DNA of 64,000 nt from assembly GCA_964203275.1 (NCBI GenBank), contig CAXNMF010000003.1, forward strand, positions 124,001 to 188,000, in the 5' to 3' direction. The notes beneath the pieces were generated by a model. The model was not told the DNA's origin. It saw only the letters and a program-made list of their open reading frames with translations, and did no database searches. Of this stretch, positions 16,476-25,931 are shown piece after piece. The stretch's first letter is position 1, and each line of letters begins with the position of its first letter. The stretch comes from Ga0077527 sp945862135 (lineage in GTDB: Bacteria; Pseudomonadota; Gammaproteobacteria; Burkholderiales; SG8-41). A program made the position numbers and the translations under genes.

Positions 16476-17143
16476 ATCAAAACCAATTGACGCCAAACAA
16501 ATCTATGAAACTGATCCCGATACCTCGAAACAAACCGGAAGCCTCACCCGGCCAAAGCATTGTAGTTACCGCATACCTCCAGTCGCGCATGTTCCTCATG
16601 CTGCTGCTGGTTGCCGCGCTGCTGTGGTTTGGTAACGCCATTGCCGGCCCCGGACACGATCATGGCGACGATGCCCCAACGTCCTCTGGCGGAGTCGCAC
16701 TGCCTCGCTTTGCAGCAACTTCTGAGCTGTTCGAACTTGTGGGTGTGCTGAACGGCACCCGCCTGACGCTATACCTGGATCATGCCGATACGAACGCCCC
16801 GGTCAAGGACGCCCAACTCGAACTCGAGTTCGCCGGCACGAAACTGAAGGTCGAACCACATGGCGAAGGCGAATTCGAAGCCACGCTGCCCGCCGCACCC
16901 AAACCCGGTGTGCTCGCGATCGCAGCCGTCGTTGTTGCGGGTCAGCAAACCGACCTGCTGGCAGGTGAGCTCGATCTGCATGACGACAAGGCAGAAACGG
17001 CAGCTTCGAATGCTATTGACGGGCGGCAGGTGCTGCCTTGGGCTGGCGGCATGATTGCACTGGCTGGCCTGATCGCATTCCTCATTCGCCGCAAACGGCA
17101 GCGCAGCAGTGTCCTCAACGGTCGCCGTGGAGGTGCCGCGTGA
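16472..17143 (+). CDS. membrane-anchored His-rich periplasmic protein of the efflux operon
   Basis: Up to 223 residues. The first in-frame start is TTG 16472, overlapping the czcC stop. ATG 16505 or 16589 are alternatives and none has a clear ribosome site. A hydrophobic signal (F-L-M-L-L-L-V-A-A-L-L-W-F) is followed by A-G-P-G-H-D-H-G-D-D, nearly identical to the mature start of CzcB. A beta-sandwich-like middle part and a C-terminal membrane helix (M-I-A-L-A-G-L-I-A-F-L-I-R-R-K-R) follow. It probably presents metal to, or stabilises, the pump. The stop overlaps the GTG of czcB. Confidence 0.75.
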   Translation: MNQNQLTPNKSMKLIPIPRNKPEASPGQSIVVTAYLQSRMFLMLLLVAALLWFGNAIAGPGHDHGDDAPTSSGGVALPRFAATSELFELVGVLNGTRLTLYLDHADTNAPVKDAQLELEFAGTKLKVEPHGEGEFEATLPAAPKPGVLAIAAVVVAGQQTDLLAGELDLHDDKAETAASNAIDGRQVLPWAGGMIALAGLIAFLIRRKRQRSSVLNGRRGGAA

Positions 17144-18293
17144 ACAACTTCAGAAAGATACGAACGATGAATAACATTCGCGGACTGTGGCTCTGTGGTG
17201 CCCTGTTCATGGGATTGAACTCTCCGGCTTTGATGACCCAGGCCTGGGCCGGCCCAGGCCACGATCACGGCGACGAGTCACAACCGGCAGCTTCCGGCAA
17301 CGGTCCGAGTCGCCTGCCTGATGGCAGCGTGTTTCTGCCCAAACCGGCGCAGCGCCAGATCGGGGTACGCACGGCTTTGGTTGCTGCCGCCGATCTGCCC
17401 CGCGCATTTGAACTCGCGGGCAAAGTTGTCATGGACCCTAACGCCGGCGGCCTGGTGCAAGCCACCCAGTCCGGCCGCATCGAAGCCGGGCCACGAGGTC
17501 TGCCCACGGCCGGTCAGACAGCATGCGAAGGGCGATATTCTTGCCTACGTGTTGCCGTCTGTCGGTGCCATCGAGCGCTCCGGTCAGGCCGCGCAACTCG
17601 CAGAACTGCGCTCGGCCAGAGCCCTTGCCGAAAAACGCCTGGCACGGCTCAGAGATCTCTCGGATACCGTGCCACGCAAGGAAATCGATACAGCCGAAGC
17701 TGAACTGTCCAGCCTGACCGAACGGGTTTCCGCGATCGGCGGCGGTCTGTCAACACGGGAAGCCCTGATCGCCCCGGTGTCCGGTGTCATTGCCTCGGCC
17801 AAGGCTGTAGCCGGCCAAGTTGTCGATGCCCGCGAAATCGTGTTCGAGGTAGTCAATCCAGCCCGTCTGCACATCGAAGCGCTGGCCTACGACATTGAAG
17901 CCGCCACTTCCATCGCATCGGCCACGCTGGCTTTAGGCACGGAGCGGGTAGCGCTGCAGTATGTCGGCTCGGCGCGCAGCCTGCGTGAACAGGCGCTGCC
18001 GGTCATGTTCAAGGCTGAAGGTGCCGCGCTTGGCAAACTTGCCGTCGGACAGTCAGTGCGAGTGTTCGTACGAGCTCTGGCAAGTACGCGGCCACAGCGT
18101 CCCCGCCGCGGCACTGGTGAAGAGTCCGGCCAACCAGACCACGGTATGGGTCAAAACGGCACCGGAACGCTTCGAATCGCGCACAGTCACGCTCGAGCCG
18201 CTCGACGGTACGGCTGTGGCCGTCACTTCAGGACTGAAGGACGGCGAGCGCGTGGTGACCCAGGCCGCCTCGCTCGTTAACCAGATCCGATAG
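17140..18293 (+). CDS. czcB: RND periplasmic adaptor (CzcB), two frameshifts
   Basis: Start GTG 17140 has GGAGG seven bases upstream and overlaps the previous stop; ATG 17167 is an alternative. The signal peptide is followed by A-G-P-G-H-D-H-G-D-E. The adaptor reads across three frames: to near 17518, then to near 18086, then to the stop. Removing one surplus base at each place gives 383 residues with the lipoyl-like half motifs, the coiled-coil hairpin (A-A-Q-L-A-E-L-R-S-A-R-A-L-A-E-K-R-L) and the barrel and membrane-proximal domains ending V-T-S-G-L-K-D-G-E-R-V-V. It links CzcA to CzcC. As printed it would be non-functional. Confidence 0.85.
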
Positions 18294-18306
18294 AGGGCCA
18301 CTCATC

Positions 18307-21300
18307 ATGTTCAAGTGGTTACTCGAAAACAGCCTCGGCAACCGCCTGCTGGTGATCATCGGCAGCTTGGTGCTGATGGCCTATGGTGCGTTTACGCTCT
18401 CGCGCACACCGGTCGACGTGTTCCCGGATCTCAACAAACCGACAGTCACCATCATGACCGAGGCGGGCGGCATGGCCGCCGAGGAAGTGGAGCAGCTCAT
18501 CAGCTTCCCACTGGAAACGACAATGAACGGCCTGCCCGGCGTGGAATCCGTGCGCTCGGTCGTCCAGCGCTGGCCTGTCCTTCATCTACGTCACCTTCGA
18601 CTGGTCCACGGAAATATTCCGTGCCCGGCAGATGGTGTCGGAGCGACTGTCGTCGATGGAAGAAGGCCTGCCTTCGGGCGTCACGCCGCGGATGGGCCCG
18701 ATCAGCTCGATCATGGGCGAAATCATGCAGATCGCCATTCCCGTGGATGTTGCCAAGATTTCGCCGATGCAGGTGCGCGAATACGCAGACTGGGTGCTGC
18801 GGCCGCGGCTGCTGGCAATTCCGGGAGTTGGCGCAAGTTATTCCCATCGGCGGCGAAGTGCGTCAGTTCCAAGTGGAGCCCAATACCGTGCGCATGTCCG
18901 AGCTGGGGATCACGCACGATCAGTTGGAGGCAGCACTGAAGGGTTACTCCTCGAACACCTCAGGCGGTTTTCTTGAACTGCAACGGTCGCGAATACCTGA
19001 TTCGCAACCTCGGACGTACCTCGCAGCTGGACGACTTGCAAAACGTGGCGCTGAGCGCGAAAAACGGACAGCCGATTCTGTTGCGCCAGATTGCCAATGT
19101 AACGTTTGCACCGGCCATCAAGCGCGGTGATGCCGGTTTCGAGGGCAAACCCGCTGTCATTCTCGGCATCCAGAAGCAGCCCACCGCCGACACCATCACG
19201 CTGACCCGTAGCATCGAAACGGCTCTGGCAGACATGCAGAAAAGCCTGCCAGCCGGTATGGAGTCACCCAGAGTCACCTTTAGACAGGCCAGCTTCATCG
19301 AGGCTTCAATCACCACGTTGCAAGGCAAGCTGATCGGCGCATCGATTTTCGTAGCTGTAATCCTTTACCTGTTCCTTGGCACATTGCGGCCGACCCTGAT
19401 CGCGCTCACCGCGATTCCAGTATCGATATTCATCACCGCGTTGGTATTCAAGTACTTCGGTCTGTCGATCAACACGATGACGCTGGGTGGCCTCGCCATT
19501 GCCATCGGCGGTTTGGTGGACGACGCCGTAGTTGGGGTGGAGAACGTGATACGGCGCCTGAAGGTGGACCGCGCAAAACATCCAACACACCGGATTAACC
19601 CGCTGGAATTGGTCGCCCACGCAACCATCGAAGTGCGCTCGGCAATTCTCTACGCCACGATCATCATCGTACTTGTGTTTCTGCCGCTGTTTGCGTTGCC
19701 GGGTATGGAAGGTCGCCTGTTCGTCCCTTTGGGCATTGCCTTCATCGTGTCCACAGCCGCCTCACTGGTGGTTTCGGTGACTGTGACGCCCGTATTGGCT
19801 TACTACCTGTTGCCGCCGATGACATCACTGCATCACGGCGATACCAGGATGCTGACCTGGCTGAAAGCACGTTACCGGAGCAGCCTGGAAACCGTACTCC
19901 AGCGTCCGAAGGCAGCCATCGTCAGCGGCGGGCTTGCCGTCGTGCTGGCCGCCGTGGCGGTTCCGTTCTTCCCGACTTCGTTTTTGCCGCCGTTCAATGA
20001 AGGCACACTGCTTGTCGGCATGCGGCTTAACCCCGGCGTCACGTTGGCGGAATCCTCCAAGCTGGCGCAACAAGCGGAGGTGCTGATCCGCCAGGTGCCT
20101 GAAGTCACACATGTCGGCCGCCGCAGCGGTCGTGCCGAACTCGACGAGCACGCCGAAGGTGTCCACGTCAGTGAACTTGATATAGGCCTCAAACCGGCCG
20201 GAGAACTCAAACGTTCGATGACCGAAATCCAGGCCGATATCCGTTCGCGGCTGGTCAACCTGCCAGCCGCAATTGCAATCGGCCAGCCGATTTCGCACCG
20301 CATCGACCACATGCTCTCCGGCGTACGCTCGCAGATCGCCATCAAGGTCTTCGGAGAAGACCTCGACACGCTGCGCGGACAGGCCGAGGTGCTGCGGGGC
20401 AAACTCGCCGGAATCAACGGGCTGACCGATCTCGAAGTCGAGAAACAGGTATTGGCGCCCCAGATCAAGGTACGCGTTGACTACGCCAAAGCCGCGCAAT
20501 ACGGCGTTTCACCATCGCAGATACTTTCGGTGCTGCAAAGTCTGGTCGAAGGAGAAAAAGTCGCGCAGATCGTCGAAAACGGCAGGCGTTTCGCGTTGGT
20601 TGTACGCCTGCCGGAGTCCGCCCGTTCGGTCGAAGGCCTGGCTCAAATCCTGATCGATACGCCGACCGGACGTGTGCCGCTGTCAAAAGTGGCGGCCATC
20701 GAAGACGGCGACGGCCCCAACCAGATCAGCCGCGACGACGGCAAGCGGCGCATTGTGCTGTCGGGCAACGCCCAAGGGCGGCCGCTGTCGGATGTGGTCG
20801 CCGATATTCGGACCGTGGTGGCGGAAACGCGGCTGCCCGAAGGCTACTTCATCACCCTGGGTGGCCAGTTCCAGGCGCAGGAAGAAGCGTCAAAGTTGGT
20901 GGGGCTGCTGTCCATCGTCTCGCTGGTGCTGATGTTCGTGGTGCTTTACAGCCGATACAAATCGGCCACGCTGTCTGCGCTGATCATGGTCAACATCCCG
21001 CTGGCTCTTGTCGGCGCCGTAATCGGTCTGTGGCTGTCGGGACAGCCGCTATCCATCGCAGCCCTGATCGGCTTCATTACCCTGGCCGGCATTTCGGTGC
21101 GTAACGGCATTCTGAAGGTCAGCCATTACATCAACCTGATGCGTATCGAGGGCGAAAACTTCGACCACAAGATGATCCTGCGTGGATCACTGGAACGTCT
21201 GTCTCCGGTGCTGATGACGGCACTCGTCACCGCGTTCGCCCTGGCGCCACTGCTGTTTGAAGCCGAGCGCCCGGGAACGGAAATACTCCACCCGGTGGCC

Positions 21301-21429
21301 GTGGTGATCTTCTCGGGGCTGGTCAGTTCCACACTGCTCGACACCTACCTGACGCCGGTGCTGTTCTGGATGTTCGGCCGCAAAGATACCGAAAAGCTGA
21401 TGGACGAGCGCGAACAGGAAGCGTTCTGA
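18307..21429 (+). CDS. czcA: RND heavy-metal efflux pump inner-membrane subunit (CzcA), three frameshifts
   Basis: Starts M-F-K-W-L-L-E-N-S at ATG 18307. One surplus base each near 18562, 18830 and 18981 moves the frame. Removing them yields 1039 residues, the normal size of a heavy-metal RND pump. The periplasmic porter domain, twelve membrane helices in two sets, and helix 4 (G-G-L-A-I-A-I-G-G-L-V-D-D-A-V-V-G-V-E-N) are present; the paired Asp in this helix would carry the proton. From about 18982 on the frame is intact over 800 codons. With CzcB and CzcC it exports divalent cations such as Zn, Cd or Co from periplasm to outside. Exact metal specificity cannot be read safely. Confidence 0.88.
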
Positions 21430-21487
21430 TGTTCTCTTAACCGTTCAAAAAATACTTTTGTAATTTTTACCCTGAAAGGAGCATTTC

Positions 21488-21871
21488 ATGAAATTTGCAA
21501 CCATCGTTCTGGCAATTTCCCTATTCGCGAGCGGAACCACGCTCGCCGCCGAAAAACATAACCACGGACATGATCACAAGCCCTTGCACGGCGGCATCGT
21601 CGTTGAAAGCAAAGATATGGATTATGAGCTGGTGGCGAAACCGGATCTGCTGCAGCTTTATCTGCGCGATCACGGCAAACCGATGGATGTAAGCAAAGCC
21701 TCGGCGAAGATAACGCTTCTGGCAGGAACCGAGAAACAGGAGATCGAACTCAAACCCTCAGGAAACAGCCTTGAGGCCAAAGGGCAATTCAAGATAAGCG
21801 CCGGAACCAAGGCGGTTGCCCAGGTAAACATTGCCGGCAAAATGTCCAGCGTCCGTTTCACACTCAAATAG
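21488..21871 (+). CDS. small His-rich periplasmic protein, metal-operon associated
   Basis: 127 residues with a signal peptide (MKFATIVLAISLFASGTTLA). The mature start is H-N-H-G-H-D-H-K-P-L-H-G-G, a strong candidate metal-binding segment, followed by a compact beta-rich domain. It lies 58 bp after czcA in the same direction with AAAGGAG upstream of the ATG, and ends the operon-like run. It probably buffers periplasmic metal. I do not know a named family. Confidence 0.7.
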   Translation: MKFATIVLAISLFASGTTLAAEKHNHGHDHKPLHGGIVVESKDMDYELVAKPDLLQLYLRDHGKPMDVSKASAKITLLAGTEKQEIELKPSGNSLEAKGQFKISAGTKAVAQVNIAGKMSSVRFTLK

Positions 21872-21983
21872 CACGTAGCCTTAGAGCGCCGCTTTTCTGC
21901 TCCTCCGGGAAATGGCGGCCTCTTTAAATGCGTCCTGCAATTTCAACCCCAACGCAACAATAAACGCAAGGTCGGAGAAGAGC

Positions 21984-22406
21984 ATGAATGGAATAGTTAA
22001 ACTATCGATACTAATTGCTGGAATAGGCGTCTTATCCGGCTGTCAGACATTAGAGATGCATACAGCATCAGAGCCCAGAACATCGGCAACCGTCACCGAT
22101 CCTGTCTTGTTCGGTAACGCCCGGATCACCGTATCCATCAATAAAAAAATATATCAAGGCCCGGCCGGTGAACTGAGCGAAATAGCCGTCGGCGATATTT
22201 CAAAACAATTTGGCTGGAATCCCGATCACGAGCACAGAAACATTAAGCAGGAGATGGATTTTCTTATTGGCACAACCACACTTCGAGCTGAAGATTCATC
22301 AACCATCCAGTGCAGGCACCTGAAACATGGCAGCGACTGGCGCCTGATTTGTACAAATCCAAAAGGCGAAGAAATCGGCCTACTTCAGGCAAAAAAGGGG
22401 ACCTAG
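21984..22406 (+). CDS. putative lipoprotein of unknown function
   Basis: 140 residues from ATG 21984, which has GGAGAAG in front; the frame is open from 21912 but that part is not protein-like. The signal peptide ends with the lipobox L-S-G-C. The mature part is mixed alpha/beta with two later cysteines (I-Q-C-R-H and L-I-C-T-N) that could form a disulfide. No family recognised. Its stop overlaps the end of a small convergent frame at 22403. Confidence 0.65.
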   Translation: MNGIVKLSILIAGIGVLSGCQTLEMHTASEPRTSATVTDPVLFGNARITVSINKKIYQGPAGELSEIAVGDISKQFGWNPDHEHRNIKQEMDFLIGTTTLRAEDSSTIQCRHLKHGSDWRLICTNPKGEEIGLLQAKKGT

Positions 22407-22582
22407 CCTTTCCAGGGGTACATTCCGTTACGTCCGAGCTTGCTTTGAAATTGATCCCGTATTGAGGTGCTTCTGCTGGGAGACTTTTCATCAAGCGGGC
22501 CGCCTGAAAATGCTCCCTTGATCTTTTTGATTGCCTCAATTTCTTGTTCTTGCAGGCCACCGTCCCAAATTTCAATGTCCAA
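22403..22582 (-). CDS. small unrecognised protein, TTG start
   Basis: 59 codons from TTG 22582, preceded by AAGGA six bases upstream. It reads D-I-E-I-W-D-G-G-L-Q-E-Q-E-I-E-A-I-K-K-I onward and ends Y-P-W-K-G. The composition is protein-like and the ribosome site is good, but the length is short and it could be the N-terminal remnant of a longer gene. It ends against the lipoprotein gene on the other strand (3-4 bp overlap). Confidence 0.4.
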   Translation of the reverse strand: MDIEIWDGGLQEQEIEAIKKIKGAFSGGPLDEKSPSRSTSIRDQFQSKLGRNGMYPWKG

Positions 22583-22732
22583 GATGCATCCTTTTTATTC
22601 TTACGCCAAAAGATTGGGGGCCCTCCCCGCAATTCCCATGCGGGACATGTAAGTCTGCTTTTGCTATTACTTGGAACAGATGCCTTTTCTGATAATACTC
22701 AATAATTATCATGTAAAAATCTAAAACAATAT

Positions 22733-23866
22733 TTACTTTTGAGCTTTCAGTTTTAGAGATTTATTGTTCTCAATCTTCTTTCTCAGTTTCTCGGAGAACT
22801 GCTTTTTCTTGATCGCTTGTGGCCCATAGGCGAATACAACCTTGTTTCCCCCTCCGCTGTATTGTTGAATCGTCCCATAGAATTGTTGTGAACGGTCCGT
22901 TCGATGCCCCATCGCATACGCCACCTTAACGGGATCATTCAGAGAATGTTTTGCGATCGAGGAAAATCGATGTCGGGCAACATAGGAAGTAACCTTCCAT
23001 TTACGCCCCGCCCAGGCCCGCACTTTACTTGACCAATGAGTAAACGCATCTTGCAATCGCTCTGCTTGCGCCTCTAACAACAGACCCTTTGAATTTCGTC
23101 GGCAATGTTTATATAGCGCTTGGGCGGGCTTATTTTCAGCTTTTATTTTAATCAATCTCATCGGTTGACCATGCCGCCCACCTGCAGTCTTGGCTCCACA
23201 GATCTTGAACTCTAAATGGCCATCTCGCGCAATTACTCGAATCCCTTCCCTTACGTCGCGCCTATCAAATTCCGCCGTTCTTGCACCGACGCACCAAATC
23301 GCAGCGATATGCCACGCAAACTGGCATGACTCGATATCATTTTCTATAACTTCCCAAGCAAGATCAGCTGGATCCTTTCCGCTTTTGGCTGCCATTCGGC
23401 CAATCAGGGAAGCCACCGCGCGCTTACTGATAGTCTTGGCACTTCGTTCACCACCACCCCATTCGCTACCAGCCTCATCTTTCCTTTTATGCTCAGGGTC
23501 AGGCGGGTATTTTTCAATCCTCTTGATCAGATAATTCACATTTTCAGAATCTTTTGATTCGGGAATTTTCTGTGGATTCGAGTACTTTTTTGATAGTGTC
23601 GCCAGATATTTCTTAGCGATATCCTTAAATCCCCAAAGCCAAGCAGCGCGGTATTTGTAGAACGTTCCCTTCACCCCTTCACTTCGAGCCTTATCAAGTA
23701 AGCTTTCAAGTTGATTTACCCGCTTAAAATCTTTTTTGTATTGGGCCTCGGTCTTCCCGGATGCCCTGATGGCAATTAACGAAATAAGTGCATTTAATCG
23801 ATGCACTGCCGCATCGAATTTCTCACGCACTTTCGACTTAACTTCCCCGGATGTTTTCCCGTTCAT
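22733..23866 (-). CDS. tyrosine recombinase-like protein (island)
   Basis: 377 residues from ATG 23866, with GAGGAA upstream; the frame extends to 23956. The C-terminal half carries a recognisable tyrosine-recombinase pattern: Arg I in V-G-A-R-T-A-E-F, then V-A-R-H-R-F-S-S-I-A for box II, A-M-G-H-R for the GH motif, and a candidate nucleophile Tyr in Q-Q-F-Y-G. The N-terminal half is Lys-rich and helical, as in DNA-binding arm/core domains. It lies directly after the integrase in the same direction. It may be a second recombinase, a directionality partner or a degenerate copy. Confidence 0.75.
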   Translation of the reverse strand: MNGKTSGEVKSKVREKFDAAVHRLNALISLIAIRASGKTEAQYKKDFKRVNQLESLLDKARSEGVKGTFYKYRAAWLWGFKDIAKKYLATLSKKYSNPQKIPESKDSENVNYLIKRIEKYPPDPEHKRKDEAGSEWGGGERSAKTISKRAVASLIGRMAAKSGKDPADLAWEVIENDIESCQFAWHIAAIWCVGARTAEFDRRDVREGIRVIARDGHLEFKICGAKTAGGRHGQPMRLIKIKAENKPAQALYKHCRRNSKGLLLEAQAERLQDAFTHWSSKVRAWAGRKWKVTSYVARHRFSSIAKHSLNDPVKVAYAMGHRTDRSQQFYGTIQQYSGGGNKVVFAYGPQAIKKKQFSEKLRKKIENNKSLKLKAQK

Positions 23867-24083
23867 AGCTTTCCTCGTTGATCTCGCCGGAAGCAGGTCC
23901 GGCCTTATCACCAAAAGAAAATGGCCCCAGAAACTGCGCTGCTGCGCATTTTTCACAGGACCACGTTACGATTTTCTAACCCTTAGGGCTTGGAAGTCAA
24001 TAATTTGAAAAGCTATTTTCTGGATATTTCAAGTAAGTTTGATCGCCATTGCAAAAAAGTCACCAAATGACTACCTGCCCAAC

Positions 24084-25694
24084 CTATTTTTTAATGCGCT
24101 TGGCACCCCGCTTCGAGCCACCTCCAGCTTTATCACGATTGCCGCGGGTAACTATTTTGCTGCGACGCGCAGTTTCTGCGGGAACGCTCTGCATTAACTC
24201 CAGCACTCTCTCGCCTGCAGCTGACACATCAAAATGAAGAGCATTCCAATCAATCACTTCCTTGACGCCACGGCTTTTTTCTTTCTCATATTGCAGCTTT
24301 GTGATCGCAGACTTCAATTCCTTCAGGGGCAACTTATCCCGGTACGAATTGATATTCTCATTATTGAGATCATGCCCCACCAAATGGCAGCGCAGCTCAA
24401 GCCCAATACCACGATCGGTTAACTCCTGATTCGCCGTGCTCCTAAACGAATGAAATGCTTTTGATCTCGTGGTTTTGATCCCAACAGTCTTGAGGTATCT
24501 ATTGAATTGTTTTGAAGCGGGACTTGATAGCACCCCCAGCTTATTGGGCTGCAGATACGGAAACACCCCCTTGTTACCAAGCCCCAGAGCCCGAACGGCC
24601 TCGACATATTTGAGGAATCCCAAACGGCGGAGTACCGGGTGCAGTGGCACCTCCCTGACAGATGCATCCGTCTTTACATTCTTGTCGTCATATTCGTTGA
24701 TATCGAGATATGAAACACCATCCCTGAAATTAATATCGGCCTCATGCAACTGACACAACTCCTCGATCCTCGCACCAGTAAAGAGCGCGAGAATGGGCAA
24801 CCAGAAACGTTCTGGCTGACGGCGAGTGGCATACAAATACTTATTCGGATCAAAAATAACCTTAAGCTCGTCGAAAGTGAATCGCTCGTAACGTTGCGAC
24901 AAACTCTTTCTCTGCTTTTTATTCAACGTGATCTGCCCTTTGGTTGGCAGATCCGTATTCGGGTAATGAAGTTTCGAAACAGCCCACTTAAAGAACTTCG
25001 ACAAGGAGATAATCTTATTGTCGATGGTCGTTGCACTGAGTTTCTTCTGCTCTTGTTCTTCTTTGAACTTAAGAACGTGATTGACAGTAACGGTATGAAC
25101 AAATGAATCAGGATTCACCGACTGCTCAAACTCACGGGCGACAGCTACGTATTTGGTGACCGTTCCTTTGTTCTTATTAATGGTCCCCAGGTGCTCCTCA
25201 TACTTGGGCATAGCATCCTTGAACCGAATCTCTTTGACTCCAGGTGGCGTCGCAACTTTGGCAAAACCTTTCGAAATCATTGCCTCAAATGCTTTGATTT
25301 TGGCGGCGTGGGCGGCCGCCTCGTCTGGGTTCATGGCGCGGGAAACCTTCTCCAGGTAATTGTCCACAAAGGACTGAAGCCCCCTTTGATCCGCCGCAGT
25401 ATCTGCAGAAAACTGACCATTCTTGAAATCCGCCGTCCATGTTTTGAGCACGCGGGGCGGCAACCCTAAGGGATTATCATCGTCTTTAGCCATTGCCTTC
25501 CACACCCCCTGTAAACGCCCGGCAAGCTCGGCATTAATGGTGTATGCGAGCTGCTGTGCTGTTTTCGGATCACGCGTGTGCAGCGATTTCTTCAGTTCGG
25601 TTTTACCGACCGCAGCGCGTAGCGGCGCCGGGACGACGAGCCTGAAGTAGTAGATACCGTGTTTTGATCGCTTGAGTCGCGCGGGCAGCCTCAT
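24084..25694 (-). CDS. int: site-specific tyrosine integrase of the island
   Basis: 536 residues. The N-terminus (R-L-P-A-R-L-K-R-S-K-H-G-I-Y-Y-F-R-L-V-V-P) is typical of the DUF6538-type integrases. A SAM-like core-binding domain (about 150-255) follows, then a catalytic domain with Arg in T-G-A-R-I-E-E-L, H-x-x-R in H-S-F-R-S-T-A, L-V-G-H and a Tyr in N-I-N-S-Y. The tail after about 490 is basic. It starts 88 bp from the 3' end of tRNA-Ser, the classic position for an integrase acting on that tRNA. Confidence 0.93.
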   Translation of the reverse strand: MRLPARLKRSKHGIYYFRLVVPAPLRAAVGKTELKKSLHTRDPKTAQQLAYTINAELAGRLQGVWKAMAKDDDNPLGLPPRVLKTWTADFKNGQFSADTAADQRGLQSFVDNYLEKVSRAMNPDEAAAHAAKIKAFEAMISKGFAKVATPPGVKEIRFKDAMPKYEEHLGTINKNKGTVTKYVAVAREFEQSVNPDSFVHTVTVNHVLKFKEEQEQKKLSATTIDNKIISLSKFFKWAVSKLHYPNTDLPTKGQITLNKKQRKSLSQRYERFTFDELKVIFDPNKYLYATRRQPERFWLPILALFTGARIEELCQLHEADINFRDGVSYLDINEYDDKNVKTDASVREVPLHPVLRRLGFLKYVEAVRALGLGNKGVFPYLQPNKLGVLSSPASKQFNRYLKTVGIKTTRSKAFHSFRSTANQELTDRGIGLELRCHLVGHDLNNENINSYRDKLPLKELKSAITKLQYEKEKSRGVKEVIDWNALHFDVSAAGERVLELMQSVPAETARRSKIVTRGNRDKAGGGSKRGAKRIKK

Positions 25695-25746
25695 GATGTG
25701 AGCCTTTCTGGCCCACTAATCTGGACTACCTTTCGCGAGAAAGTAT

Positions 25747-25773
25747 AACCTAACCCCTTGAAGGGGTTGGGTT
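25747..25773. repeat. inverted repeat between integrase and tRNA-Ser
   Basis: AACCCCTT and AAGGGGTT lie close together inside a longer imperfect dyad flanked by AACCT and GGGTT. There is no T-run, so termination is doubtful. A recombinase arm or directionality-factor site is possible from its position. Confidence 0.5.
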
Positions 25774-25775
25774 AA

Positions 25776-25872
<97 letters not shown>

Positions 25873-25931
25873 AGGAAACCTGATGGCGTTACAAACGTGC
25901 TGAGGGGCCGGATTCTACCAGCGTCGGGGCC

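Noticed and set aside
19825..20499. 224-codon minus-strand frame inside czcA
   Set aside because: Antisense shadow of a well-supported RND pump frame.
22264..22632. 122-codon minus-strand frame antisense to the lipoprotein gene
   Set aside because: It is out of frame with the better supported 22403-22582 reading and mostly antisense to a real gene.
25747..25773. Inverted repeat as the terminator of tRNA-Ser
   Set aside because: No T-run follows on the tRNA strand; the true terminator appears to be the displaced hairpin at 11319-11345.
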